A stretch of 64,000 bases of DNA from Burkholderiales bacterium. GTDB lineage: Bacteria > Pseudomonadota > Gammaproteobacteria > Burkholderiales > Burkholderiaceae_C. Under the pieces are notes generated by a model, which did not search any database, was not told where the DNA came from, and saw nothing but the letters and a program-made list of their open reading frames with translations. This document shows positions 24,887-33,837 of the stretch, piece after piece. The position numbers and the translations under genes are program-made. The stretch spans positions 1 through 64,000 of the forward strand of contig JACPOK010000016.1 of NCBI GenBank assembly GCA_016191525.1, in the 5' to 3' direction. Position 1 is the stretch's first letter, and each line of letters begins with the position of its first letter.

Positions 24887-25623
24887 GCTGCAGTAGCCTG
24901 GTACCGAACGCTGAAACTCCAGGGAGCGTATTTCTCCAGCGTGAGCAACAGTTCATGAGTGATCGTACGGACACATGGATACTGAGGACTTTTAAGCAAG
25001 CCTTCTCCGTTATCTGCATCAACCGTCGACGGTGTTTTTGACTCCAAGATTGGGAGAGTCATACGAATCTGCCCGCTTCCGATTGAAACCGCCTTCATCC
25101 CCAGGAGACGCCCTGAACGAAAAGCCTCATAGAGGGAGGAGAGGCCGGGATCGACGTGTGCCCCGCCGTCAGTGTCCGCAACTGCGGTGACGATGTCCAT
25201 TCGACACATTGTTTCTCCCGTAGGTGCTCTCAATACGACCCCAGTCCACCATTCCGGAAAAGGCAGGCGACTGCGAACATCCGGCACTTCCAGCAGCGGC
25301 ACGTAATGGCCACCTCGCTCCGCATTGAACGACATAGGAGTCAGTGCACAACCCACTGGCAAGACATTCGAACGGTGCCGGCCCGGTGCACTGTAGAACC
25401 GCCCGCTGCGAAGGCCAAGTTGCTGTAGCAAGGAATTGGACCGACCGGTCTGATGCAACGCAATCCGAAGAGACGCCGCCATGGGCTTGGCAAGCGCCAA
25501 CGTTCCTCTGTCGTAGCCAGCGCAGTAATGCACCATCAAGGAAACCTGCTCAACTAGAGCGGAGCGAAGTTGCTCCCTCGTTTGCTGAACACGGTCTTTG
25601 CGCGGTGGATCAGCTTTCAGCAT
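24880..25623 (-). CDS. Unknown protein coupled to the KAP NTPase gene
   Basis: I chose the ATG at 25623 (MLKADPPRKDRVQQTREQL), giving 247 residues. It lies 14 bases inside the end of the KAP NTPase gene, so the two are translationally coupled. A longer in-frame extension would read through the NTPase gene and is unlikely. The sequence has an N-terminal helical part (QLRSALVEQVSLMVHYCAGYD) and a beta-rich C-terminal half, without membrane segments, and I recognise no family. Its constant link to a KAP NTPase is the only clue. A partner or effector of that ATPase is the natural guess. Confidence 0.72.
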   Translation of the reverse strand: MLKADPPRKDRVQQTREQLRSALVEQVSLMVHYCAGYDRGTLALAKPMAASLRIALHQTGRSNSLLQQLGLRSGRFYSAPGRHRSNVLPVGCALTPMSFNAERGGHYVPLLEVPDVRSRLPFPEWWTGVVLRAPTGETMCRMDIVTAVADTDGGAHVDPGLSSLYEAFRSGRLLGMKAVSIGSGQIRMTLPILESKTPSTVDADNGEGLLKSPQYPCVRTITHELLLTLEKYAPWSFSVRYQATAAY

Positions 25624-27856
25624 CGGCGTCTTCGGGTTCGCCAGCCTGGTTTGCTGCTTTGTGAATGTAAGCAAACTGATGCGCGATCTTCCGAGCCATC
25701 GGACCATCAGCGCGGTACTGTGGATTGTCCATCTCGGCACCATACCGCGCGCGTAGATTGGCGATCAGGTATTCAGGCGTGATGAGAGATGCGATCTGGT
25801 CGTAGCTCTCACGCCGGAGGTCTGAGCGAACGGGCAGTCCACTTTCCATTTCCCAGCCTTCTCCGACATAGGTATCGAGAAACTCATCCAAAGCCTCCGG
25901 TCTCGCGTCGAATGCTTGGCGCAAATGTGGCTCGACGCCTTCCTTGCCGTCAGCCTTTAACCAAAGCCAGTACAACCCAGGAGCATCGGTACCGAACTGC
26001 TGGAATATCGGTGAACCGTTGTTGGCCGTTCTGACGCGATCAGCAAGGAGCGCATAAATTGGCGGGTCGCCCGCCTCCGGCAGAACTACGTACTCTTCTG
26101 TTCGATCATGAGAGTGCGTAAGCCAGCGGCTACATTCCATCGCGAATGACAGAGGCTGTGCGCTCTGTACAACGCTCTCTACGGCTGCCTGGCGATCGGC
26201 TTGAGGTATCCGGCGCATCAGTTGTGCCAAGAGAAATCCGGCTTGCATTCGCGTGCCGCCAAGCACGAAGGCCCCGCGCTCGCGCGGCAGCTGGCCGCCA
26301 TTGCGCGCCACGGCCAAAGCCAGTGGCAATGCGGCTTGAACGTCCAGTTGATCGGCGCGCTCTCGCAGCACTTGGATGAGTTGCGGGATTGCGCGTTTCG
26401 GATATCTAGCTAATCGTGCGTCCTGGTCCGCCACGGCGCCCGTGGACAGCGCGACGATGAGAGTTGCGACCTCGGTGTCTGAAATGTCCCCCTCGGGAAC
26501 GCCGTAGACAAAGTACCGCCTGAAATACCGCCCCGAGCAGATGCGTTGGGTTGAGGCCCAAATCTCGTCCCACTCGCCACCGTAGTTCATATTCCCGGTT
26601 CTTGGAAAAAGGCCTTTGATCAACCGCTCGCGGACGACTTCGCGTTCATTGCTGGTTGACCCTGGCATGGCATCCACCAGCAAATCATTGATTCGGGAGG
26701 GCGGTGGCTCCAGGTTTCGAACTCGCCTCTCGCCTTCGCCCTTCAGGAAGAGGTCGGGGTTGTCGCGGATCGCCGCATAGAGTTTGGGGTACAAGACTCT
26801 CAAACCTTCGACGAGCATGAATTCAGCGATGTTGACCTCACCCTTAACGAGCGGCAAGGCGAACATGAGGGAGTTGGCATAAAGCTTTGCGACTCGCGGA
26901 GTTTCCAGTTTGGGCTCCAGGCCATCCACAAAGTGGCGCATGAATATATCGACCTGTTGCTTCTCTAGCGTGATGCCAGCTTGACCGAGGGCCTGCTCTA
27001 CCCCTTCAAAAGCAAGCTGGCGAAGGCTTATCCGATCCACAGGGGGCAGGTGCAACGGGACCTGAATGATCTTTTCCAGGAATGCGCGCCCTGCCTCGTC
27101 ACCTCCGGCGCCGTATCTTTCTCCAAGCGCGGCCGCGACCACCGAATCATCGAATGCCAGCACATAGCAAGTGCGCCTGAAGCTGGCTGACAACTTCACA
27201 AGCTTGAAGATCGCGTGCGTCTCGTCTCGGTCTAGCCGGTCGATGTCATCTATGAGAATGACCAGGCGCTTCCCGCTATGTCCAAGCAGCGCATCAATCT
27301 TTTCCTTCAGCTGATCCAGGCTGACGCGAGACAGGGACTCGCCCATGTTCTTGGCAGCCTCCCCCGGGTTGAGGTCTACGCCTGGCAATGAAACTGAAAT
27401 CAACGATAGAACGCCTCCATATGTTTCGAGAAGCGCTGCGACTTTCTCCTTGAGTGCGGGTTCCTCTCCCAGAGCCTGAGACAGGGTGGAAAAGAATCCG
27501 CGCAGCAGCGCGTCCTCGGAAGGGAAATGCCATGGATTGAATCGGATGGTGATGACGTGCTCGTGTTGATCTAGCGCTTCCTCCATCATTTTCAGGACGG
27601 AAGTCTTTCCGTCGCCCCATGGTCCGAATAAACCGATGACGATGCTGGAAGGGTCTGCGCGATGGGCAATGGTTTGGGCGATCCGTGCGGCAAACGGCGC
27701 GCGTCCAAATCGGTCTTGCGTCTTGGATGTGATCGGTTCGTCCGATGAATAGGGATCTTTTGCTTCTGTATCCGGATCGGCACTGGCCGTGTCCTCGACT
27801 TTTGGCACATCCTCCGGAGGAGTCGTTTTGCGGATCAATCGGTCTAGCCACTTCAT
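25610..27856 (-). CDS. KAP family P-loop NTPase
   Basis: A 748-residue P-loop NTPase of the KAP group (STAND/AAA-like, usually membrane- or defence-associated). Walker A is GPWGDGKTS at residues 78-86, preceded by the KAP-type FAARIAQTIAHRADPSSIVIGLF. The helix VLKMMEEAL follows, and Walker B is LVILIDDIDRLDR (about 196-208), with the family DR-L-D. The membrane insertion seen in many KAP proteins is not obvious; LSLISVSLPGVDLNPGEA is the nearest equivalent. The C-terminal half is helical. It has an AAAGGA ribosome site. In bacteria KAP NTPases are common in plasmid and anti-phage islands, which fits the surroundings. Confidence 0.87.
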   Translation of the reverse strand: MKWLDRLIRKTTPPEDVPKVEDTASADPDTEAKDPYSSDEPITSKTQDRFGRAPFAARIAQTIAHRADPSSIVIGLFGPWGDGKTSVLKMMEEALDQHEHVITIRFNPWHFPSEDALLRGFFSTLSQALGEEPALKEKVAALLETYGGVLSLISVSLPGVDLNPGEAAKNMGESLSRVSLDQLKEKIDALLGHSGKRLVILIDDIDRLDRDETHAIFKLVKLSASFRRTCYVLAFDDSVVAAALGERYGAGGDEAGRAFLEKIIQVPLHLPPVDRISLRQLAFEGVEQALGQAGITLEKQQVDIFMRHFVDGLEPKLETPRVAKLYANSLMFALPLVKGEVNIAEFMLVEGLRVLYPKLYAAIRDNPDLFLKGEGERRVRNLEPPPSRINDLLVDAMPGSTSNEREVVRERLIKGLFPRTGNMNYGGEWDEIWASTQRICSGRYFRRYFVYGVPEGDISDTEVATLIVALSTGAVADQDARLARYPKRAIPQLIQVLRERADQLDVQAALPLALAVARNGGQLPRERGAFVLGGTRMQAGFLLAQLMRRIPQADRQAAVESVVQSAQPLSFAMECSRWLTHSHDRTEEYVVLPEAGDPPIYALLADRVRTANNGSPIFQQFGTDAPGLYWLWLKADGKEGVEPHLRQAFDARPEALDEFLDTYVGEGWEMESGLPVRSDLRRESYDQIASLITPEYLIANLRARYGAEMDNPQYRADGPMARKIAHQFAYIHKAANQAGEPEDADAES

Positions 27857-28052
27857 GGTTGTTTTTCCTTTGGGCCAACGTTAGCGGCCGCGGGCAAAGC
27901 GCGCAAGGCGGCCAGAATGCGCATATCAGAGCTTTGCTGGCGTCCAGTACACCGTCAGGCGTGTTTGGGCTTGCTAACAGACTTGCCGGGAATATGCTGT
28001 CTATCGCTGGACGTACGTTCACCGCTGAATCAGAATAAGGCCGCGAGGAACT

Positions 28053-28508
28053 ATGAAATCCAACTACTGGGTAGGTAATCGCCCGTCGGGCGGCAAGGCG
28101 TGGGCATACACCGATCGCGGCTGCGAGATCGCAGACCCTGCGATCCAGGCGACAGTGACGGAGATATATCGCCACTACGCGCGCCTGTGGAATGAGATCG
28201 AACTCGATCGCGATCGATCTTTGGAAGAACACACGCACCAGATCGCGGGCGCGTCGGCCGTCAACGGGGGCGGCAGGATGTTTGCGCTCCACGCTCAGGA
28301 CGGAGATACACATTGGGTCCTGGAGCTGCTGTTTGCGCGAGGGTTTGACCTGTTCGGCGAAGGCATGTCATTCGCAATGACCGAGCCAGATTCGCTTTCT
28401 GCGTTCCGGTCCATGCGTCTACACTGGAATGAGGGCGGCCAGGAAGCCTTCTCCAACTGGCTGAAAACTGCCCCGAAGGCATCGGTGCGCGAAGGGAGTC
28501 TCGCGTAG
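28053..28508 (+). CDS. Hypothetical protein
   Basis: A 151-residue soluble acidic protein, divergent from the KAP gene 196 bases away. It starts MKSNYWVGNRPSGGKAWAYTD with GAGGA four bases upstream of ATG. It has no membrane segment, repeat or motif that I recognise. Codon use is biased to GC at third positions, as in real genes of the region. Its role is unknown; it may belong to the accessory cluster. Confidence 0.6.
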   Translation: MKSNYWVGNRPSGGKAWAYTDRGCEIADPAIQATVTEIYRHYARLWNEIELDRDRSLEEHTHQIAGASAVNGGGRMFALHAQDGDTHWVLELLFARGFDLFGEGMSFAMTEPDSLSAFRSMRLHWNEGGQEAFSNWLKTAPKASVREGSLA

Positions 28509-28842
28509 GGCCGTCCAGCTTCTCCCGCGTTGCTATGCGCGCATCCGCCAATGAAGATTCGCAGATTCAAGCGCAAGGCGTTTCCTTCACCGCGACTCGA
28601 TTCATTGATCTCGAAATTGTCGGGGACCGCCCATGATCTGGACGTCCACAAAGTGCTTCCGGAAGTCGCCGGCATTACGTTGCAATCCCCGCTGCAGGGC
28701 TTGCGCGTTCCACCGGATCCAGTGTCCTCAAAGCCAATTCGCGCCGCACAAGGGAAACGGCGACCTCGAATCTTGGTGAGAAATTCACCAGAATTTGAGC
28801 GTTACAGTCTGTATCCTCCGGGTACTACCACGTGCGCATGCA
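28509..28842. other. Intergenic region with no supported gene
   Basis: A 334-base stretch before the PRTase-CE gene. A plus reading frame crosses it but has no family likeness and an arginine/proline-rich composition typical of chance frames. No strong terminator or repeat was seen. The promoter of the next operon should lie in its last 100 bases. Confidence 0.4.
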
Positions 28843-29739
28843 ATGTCACTGTCCGAAGACGAGTCTGAATACATCGACCTGGTTCGAGACAGGGCGATGC
28901 GTCAGATCGACAGCAACGTCTGGGAGGGCATCCAGCGCGACCGGCTGACCCACTGGCTCGGTTCGCTGAAAAACATCGATGCGGAGCTCCTGGGCGCCTA
29001 CCTTCTGGACAACCTCTGCTACCGCTCCCGCGGCCAGTACAACGCGATGCTCGATGCGTTGTTTCTGGACCTGCCCATGCCAGGCAGCGCGGCCGGCGAC
29101 CTGCTGGTGGACACCCTGCGGGGGAAAAAGGCCGCCAACCCCACATGCGGCGTGCGCCTCGCACCGGTGATCGGGCACCTAGCGCCCCCGACCAAGTCCG
29201 GCCCCTATATCCTGCGGCTCGTGCAGCGCCGGTTTCTGGTGGACAGCGACTGGCTGGTCTGGCCCCACTTGCTGGGTCAGGCGAGCAACGTCACCGACTT
29301 GTACTTTGTCGATGACTTCTGCGGCACGGGGGAGCAGTTTGACAAGTTCCTCAAGGGCATCCACTTCGGCCGGTTCCTGCAGGCCAACCCGAAGATCAAG
29401 GTGACCTACCTCGTGACCACGATCCACACCAAGGGCAGGGATCGTATCGTCAACGACTACCCGTACGTCCAGCTCAAGTGGGCCGAGCTGCTTGAAGACA
29501 GTCACGCCGTGCTGGACGCTTCCTGCCTGGCCCGCTACAAGGTCATAGGCTTCGCGGAGAAGATCAACGCTCAGTACACCCAAGCCGTGAAGGCGCTGGG
29601 CCTGCCGCAGGGCGGCAAGATGGCCGACGGCTTCGGCGAGCTGGCACTGGCGTATTCCTTCGCCCACGCGACCCCGAACAACACGCTGCCCATCTTCTGG
29701 ATGGGTACGCAGCACCTGACCCCCTTGCTGGATCGCTGA
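28843..29739 (+). CDS. PRTase-CE-like protein of a conflict system
   Basis: A 298-residue soluble protein. Residues 152-170 (DLYFVDDFCGTGEQFDKFL) are a phosphoribosyltransferase-type PRPP loop: two aspartates then GTG. NLCYRSRGQYNAMLDALF near residue 57 and the C-terminal IFWMGTQHLTPLLDR match the layout of the PRTase-like family described in bacterial conflict systems next to an ORC/CDC6-type ATPase, which is exactly the next gene. I chose the ATG at 28843. The next gene starts four bases after the stop. Biochemical action is unknown; a base- or ribosyl-transfer to a target is possible. Confidence 0.8.
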   Translation: MSLSEDESEYIDLVRDRAMRQIDSNVWEGIQRDRLTHWLGSLKNIDAELLGAYLLDNLCYRSRGQYNAMLDALFLDLPMPGSAAGDLLVDTLRGKKAANPTCGVRLAPVIGHLAPPTKSGPYILRLVQRRFLVDSDWLVWPHLLGQASNVTDLYFVDDFCGTGEQFDKFLKGIHFGRFLQANPKIKVTYLVTTIHTKGRDRIVNDYPYVQLKWAELLEDSHAVLDASCLARYKVIGFAEKINAQYTQAVKALGLPQGGKMADGFGELALAYSFAHATPNNTLPIFWMGTQHLTPLLDR

Positions 29740-29742
29740 GCC

Positions 29743-31707
29743 ATGATGCAAAACGCGTTCATCCGCAACCGGGCCGAAGAATTCGACCACGACGTCTGGT
29801 CCACGTACGTACTGCCGCTGTACTTCCCGCAGCTGGGCCTGCATGAAGCGCGCAAGTCACAGGTGCTGCAGGGCGGCCGTGGCTGCGGCAAGACAGCCTT
29901 GCTGCGCTACTTGTCGTATCCGAGCCAATTCTCGCCTTCGCGAATGGCGGTGCCGTCCTCCGCGCTGCAGACCATTGGGCTGTACCTGAAGGCTGATTCG
30001 ACCTACTTCAGCGGATTCACCGGCTATGGTGAGAGTGAGGAACGCTGGCGCGACATCTTTGAGCATGCGCTCACCTTGGCGCTCGCCGAGCAGATCGTCG
30101 GCTCTGTCCGTGCGCTCAACTGCACGTCCGAGCGCCTAGGCCACTTCGGCAAGCTGACCCAGTTGGACTTCAAAGACGCCGTGCAGGGATTTGCCGGAGA
30201 CGAGGTGCCTGCCGACTTGGTAGGCTTCGAGAAGTGGCTTCGGTTGCAGCGCCAGTTCCTGTCCCGCTGGTTCAAAAATTTCGACTCTACTCAGCCGCCG
30301 ACGCTCCTGCCGCTCAAAGGCTTCCTGAGCGCACTGATCGGCGAGCTGCGTGGCAAGCTGCCCTATCTGTCCAACAGCGTGTTCGCCGTCTACGTGGACG
30401 AGTACGAAAACCTGCTGGACTACCAACAGCGGTTCGTCAATACGATGATCAAAGGCGGCGAGCCGCCGCTGATCTTCCACGTCGCCATGAAACCCAATGG
30501 CATGCGCACACGGCAGACCATCGGGACCGAGTCGATCCAGGAAACCGCCGATTACCGCCTGATCCGGCTGGACGAAGAACTCAAACCCTCTTTCAGCCAG
30601 TTCTGCGCCGAGCTGTTCTTCTTCCGGCTGATCAGCGAGGCCGGCCTCCTGGAGGAGCTCACGCCGGTCGTCGCCCAAGAGCTGCGAGAGCAAGAAGGCC
30701 TCGTTCGCCGCCGGTCGCCCGAGTATCAGGGGCGTGTGCTTGATGAGATCAACCGAATCCTGCCGGGGCAGCGGTACAGCGAGGTGGCCAGCCAGGTGCT
30801 CAGCGACACCGCGCTGCGAGGACGCTGGGAGAGCATCGTTGCCCAGGCGCTCAAGGACGAAGGTTCCAAGCTCACCCCCGACGACTTCCGCGATGTGCAG
30901 TTCCCCGAGGAGTCGGTGGTCAACGCGGCACTGCTGCACCAGCGGTCCAAGCGATCCAAGGAGGTGCAGGAGGAGTTCGCCAAGCTGCGCGCCGGCAAGA
31001 CGTCAAAGTACAAGACCGCCGACTGGACCCACCACATCCTCGTCGGCACGCTGCTATTGATGTACCTGCCGCTGCGCCAGAAGCCCTGTCCGATCTACGC
31101 CGGCTTCGACGCGTTCGTGCAGCTGTCGGGCATCAGCGTGCGGCACTTTCTCGAGCTTTGCCACCTGTCGATCGGCGACAGTGCCCCTAAGAATTCGCTG
31201 GCCAACTTCAGCGTTCCCGTCAAAGAGCAGGCCGAAGCGGCCGTTCGGGCGAGCCGCAAGTTCCGCGGCGAGGTCTCCAGCTTTGGCGATCAGGGCAACC
31301 GCCTGCTGGCGCTGGTCAACCTGCTCGGCAAACTGTTCCGCCTGTCGCAGGGCCGCTACTCACAGAGCGAAGCCGAGCGGACCCATTTCTCCATCGTCGG
31401 CGAGGAGCTCACGATTGCCGCCGACCAAGTGCTGAAGGAAGCGTTGAAGTGGTCGGTCCTGCTGGACGTGCCCGAGACCAAGGTCAAAGGCAACCGCTAC
31501 GAGTCCAACGATTACATCCTCAACCCCATCTACGCACCGTTCTTTGGCCTGTCGTACAACAAGGGGCGCAAGCTGGAGATGCCGTCGGCGGAGGCGGAAA
31601 CCATGTTGGTCGGCAAGCTCGACGACTTCACCAAACTACTGCGCCAGTACGAGGTCAAGTGGGGGGCCGACAGCGGCGACCAGTTCTCGCTGGGCCTGGA
31701 GGGCTGA
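29743..31707 (+). CDS. ORC/CDC6-like AAA ATPase of a conflict system
   Basis: A 654-residue P-loop ATPase. Walker A is GGRGCGKTALLRYL (44-57), Walker B is FAVYVDEYENLL (214-225), and a sensor-like stretch FHVAMKPNGMRTRQT (about 244-258) follows. It starts with the sequence AFIRNRAEEFDHDVWSTYV typical of the bacterial ORC-CDC6 ATPase group. The C-terminal 350 residues are largely helical and end in a winged-helix-like region. It stands between the PRTase-CE gene (3 bases) and an unknown gene (1 base), so the three form one operon. It likely acts as the switch that senses or assembles on a target. Confidence 0.83.
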   Translation: MMQNAFIRNRAEEFDHDVWSTYVLPLYFPQLGLHEARKSQVLQGGRGCGKTALLRYLSYPSQFSPSRMAVPSSALQTIGLYLKADSTYFSGFTGYGESEERWRDIFEHALTLALAEQIVGSVRALNCTSERLGHFGKLTQLDFKDAVQGFAGDEVPADLVGFEKWLRLQRQFLSRWFKNFDSTQPPTLLPLKGFLSALIGELRGKLPYLSNSVFAVYVDEYENLLDYQQRFVNTMIKGGEPPLIFHVAMKPNGMRTRQTIGTESIQETADYRLIRLDEELKPSFSQFCAELFFFRLISEAGLLEELTPVVAQELREQEGLVRRRSPEYQGRVLDEINRILPGQRYSEVASQVLSDTALRGRWESIVAQALKDEGSKLTPDDFRDVQFPEESVVNAALLHQRSKRSKEVQEEFAKLRAGKTSKYKTADWTHHILVGTLLLMYLPLRQKPCPIYAGFDAFVQLSGISVRHFLELCHLSIGDSAPKNSLANFSVPVKEQAEAAVRASRKFRGEVSSFGDQGNRLLALVNLLGKLFRLSQGRYSQSEAERTHFSIVGEELTIAADQVLKEALKWSVLLDVPETKVKGNRYESNDYILNPIYAPFFGLSYNKGRKLEMPSAEAETMLVGKLDDFTKLLRQYEVKWGADSGDQFSLGLEG

Positions 31708-31708
31708 A

Positions 31709-32635
31709 ATGCGGCGTTTCCGCATCCAGTCGCGCACCCACGATGAGCCAGTGGCGCCGGCAGCGGTGGCGGGCAGTTGGGAGATGGCCGTCATTGGCGA
31801 GGACGGCGACCTGGACGAGCGGTCCAAAGCCGCCGGCACCTACGTCCGCGCCAATGCGAAAACGACGCACATGGTTCGTTTCGACATCGCGGGACACAAG
31901 AACGAACTGCGGCTCAATGGCACGGCGCTGCGTCTGGCTGCCTTGAAGGGGCGGTTTGCCGGCGTCAAGAGCCTGCTGGTGGAAGCCAGTAGCCTGAGCT
32001 TTCCAGAGATCCTCTACGTGACACTGGCAGCCATTTATGCCCGCATCCCCGCGCTTCGCTTTGTCTACGTGGAACCCCGGGAATACCGCCGCGACATCCA
32101 GGGCCGCCTTTGCGACCAGCGCAACTTCGAGTTGAGCGACAACCGCCGCTTCCAGGCCATCCCCGGCTTTCAGACCAACCTCAGTGAAACCGAAGTGGGG
32201 CAGGCCGTCTTCTTCCTCGGCTTTGAAGGCTCCAGGCTGGGGCAGGCGCTAGAGCAGCAGGAGGTGCTGCGCGGCTGGGGCAAGCATGCGGTGTTTGGCG
32301 TGCCCGCGTTCTCGCCGGGCTGGGAGATCGACGCCATGGCCAACAACGTGCAGTACCTGGGCAAGGGCGATCAGGTGAAATACGCCTCGGCCGCCAGTGC
32401 CGACGCCGCCTACCGCTTGCTCAGCACGCTTCTTGAACAGGACAAAGAGGAGCGGCCGATCTTGGTGGCGCCGCTGGGTACCAAGCCGCATGCGATTGGC
32501 GCGGCGCTGTTCCTGATCGAAAACGAGTCCATGGACCGGGCATTGCTGCTGTACGACCACCCGACGCGCTCGAGCGGCCGGTCCAGCGAAGTGCGCCGCT
32601 GGCACTTCTTCGACGTCAGCGACGCCGGGGGCTAG
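31709..32635 (+). CDS. Third protein of the PRTase-CE / ORC operon, unknown
   Basis: A 308-residue soluble protein. The ATG at 31709 is one base after the ATPase stop; the longer frame upstream is a shadow. The first 90 residues are beta-rich (SWEMAVIGEDGDLDERSKAA). The centre has LLVEASSLSFPEILYVTLAAIYA, and the C-terminal part ILVAPLGTKPHAIGAALFLI followed by ALLLYDHPTRSSGRSS has the rhythm of a Rossmann-like, CARF-type ligand fold. That reading is my inference; no known family is certain. Its 3' end overlaps the convergent methyltransferase gene by four bases. Confidence 0.75.
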   Translation: MRRFRIQSRTHDEPVAPAAVAGSWEMAVIGEDGDLDERSKAAGTYVRANAKTTHMVRFDIAGHKNELRLNGTALRLAALKGRFAGVKSLLVEASSLSFPEILYVTLAAIYARIPALRFVYVEPREYRRDIQGRLCDQRNFELSDNRRFQAIPGFQTNLSETEVGQAVFFLGFEGSRLGQALEQQEVLRGWGKHAVFGVPAFSPGWEIDAMANNVQYLGKGDQVKYASAASADAAYRLLSTLLEQDKEERPILVAPLGTKPHAIGAALFLIENESMDRALLLYDHPTRSSGRSSEVRRWHFFDVSDAGG

Positions 32636-33795
32636 GCGGCAAACACCGGCATCTGCAGCAGCTCGCGCTTGGTCAATACCGTTGCGCAGACACCCTTGCT
32701 CGCGCCCTGCAGCCAGGCACTGAACTCCGGGTGACACAGGGACTGGTACACCAGATCCCGCACCCGCGCTGGCGCCCGGATGCGGAACACGTGATCGGTG
32801 ATCGCTGCCTCGCCGGAGGACATCATCACCGGCTCCCAGCGCACCCTTGAACCGGTGCGAGGCAGAAGGATGTCTCCCTTGCGGGCCGTGAGCACGCCCT
32901 CATAGGTGGGCTCATGCATCGGGCTGGTGATACGGCGGTTCCTGGCGCGATTCAGGTCGGTGGTGTGCACGGCCGGGATGCAGAGATCCTCGGCTTCCTT
33001 GCGCGACAGCACGCCGCGGTCGATCGACACGTCCAGGTCCTTGAGCTGCGGCCCGCCGACTGGGCCCGCCAGCCTGGCCTTGTGGTACCGCGCATCCAGC
33101 CGCGCACCCGGTGCAAGCTTGGCCTTCAGCACCAAACGGGGGGTGGCGTCGGCTCGGCTCATCTCGCAAATTTCGGTTTCCACACCACCCTGTCCCTTGG
33201 TATCGACGACCAGCACCACGGTGCGGGCTTCGGTGTCCAGGAAGGCGCGACCGCCCGACACCTCAATGGCCTTGACCAGTTGGTACTGCTCCATGAGCAG
33301 GGCGCGGATGCGGCGGTAGACGTCGCCGTCCGCGAAACCGATCGGCATCACAAAGACTACCCGGGCACCGGAAACTCGCGCCGTCACCAAGGCACGCGCC
33401 AGGAATTGCACTTCGGCCCGGTCGGTGCCTAGCTTGCCGCCCAGCCCTGCAAACGCTTTGGGCAGCCAGGCAAGGCCCGCCTCGGTCGCGCCTACGAAGG
33501 GCGGGTTGCCGACGCAGCCCAAGCGCATGCCGGCGAGGGGAGCCAGCTTGACTGTCAATCCGTTGCCCTCACGCAGGTGGGCGTCCACCAGATTCGTGGC
33601 GGCTTCCGCCAGCCGCTGGCCGTCAATGTCAAACCCGTAGAGCTCCACTGGCCGCCGGGCCCGCTGGGCGACCGCCTGCAACAGCGCACCTTCACCCACG
33701 GCGAAGTCCACCACAGCGTCGCAGGGGCCTAGCTCGCGGGCCACGGTGCGCGCGATGCTGTCGGGTGTCATGAACTGACCGAGTTGTCTCTTCAT
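32632..33795 (-). CDS. N6-adenine-type DNA methyltransferase with a target-recognition-like C-terminus
   Basis: A 387-residue gamma-class methyltransferase. It begins RQLGQFMTPDSIARTVAREL, the usual N-terminus of type I/IIG modification enzymes. Motif I is VVDFAVGEGALL (about 28-39) with the acidic FDIDG after it. Motif IV is NPPF (97-100). From about residue 240 the sequence resembles a specificity domain: LKDLDVSIDRGVLSRKEAE then GDILLPRTGSRVRWEPVM. No restriction nuclease gene is beside it. It may protect or mark DNA for the conflict operon it converges on. It is transcribed divergently from the HTH gene. Confidence 0.85.
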   Translation of the reverse strand: MKRQLGQFMTPDSIARTVARELGPCDAVVDFAVGEGALLQAVAQRARRPVELYGFDIDGQRLAEAATNLVDAHLREGNGLTVKLAPLAGMRLGCVGNPPFVGATEAGLAWLPKAFAGLGGKLGTDRAEVQFLARALVTARVSGARVVFVMPIGFADGDVYRRIRALLMEQYQLVKAIEVSGGRAFLDTEARTVVLVVDTKGQGGVETEICEMSRADATPRLVLKAKLAPGARLDARYHKARLAGPVGGPQLKDLDVSIDRGVLSRKEAEDLCIPAVHTTDLNRARNRRITSPMHEPTYEGVLTARKGDILLPRTGSRVRWEPVMMSSGEAAITDHVFRIRAPARVRDLVYQSLCHPEFSAWLQGASKGVCATVLTKRELLQMPVFAA

Positions 33796-33799
33796 GTGG

Positions 33800-33829
33800 T
33801 TGCGGCGTGCATTTGCCTAATGATAATAT
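33800..33829 (+). promoter_or_regulatory. Probable promoter of the HTH gene
   Basis: TTGCGG (33800-33805) and GATAAT (33822-33827), spaced by 16 bases, resemble a sigma-70 promoter. The start codon at 33838 is only 10 bases beyond, so the transcript would have almost no leader. GATAATATC at the -10 box has its reverse complement GATATTATC inside the gene near 34163, which could serve as an autoregulatory site. The region also contains the start of the divergent methyltransferase gene (33795). Confidence 0.4.
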
Positions 33830-33837
33830 CGCGCCGC

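Noticed and set aside
28530-28868. A 112-codon plus frame ahead of the PRTase-CE gene
   Set aside because: No ribosome site, chance-like Pro/Arg/Ser composition, and it overlaps the start of a supported gene.
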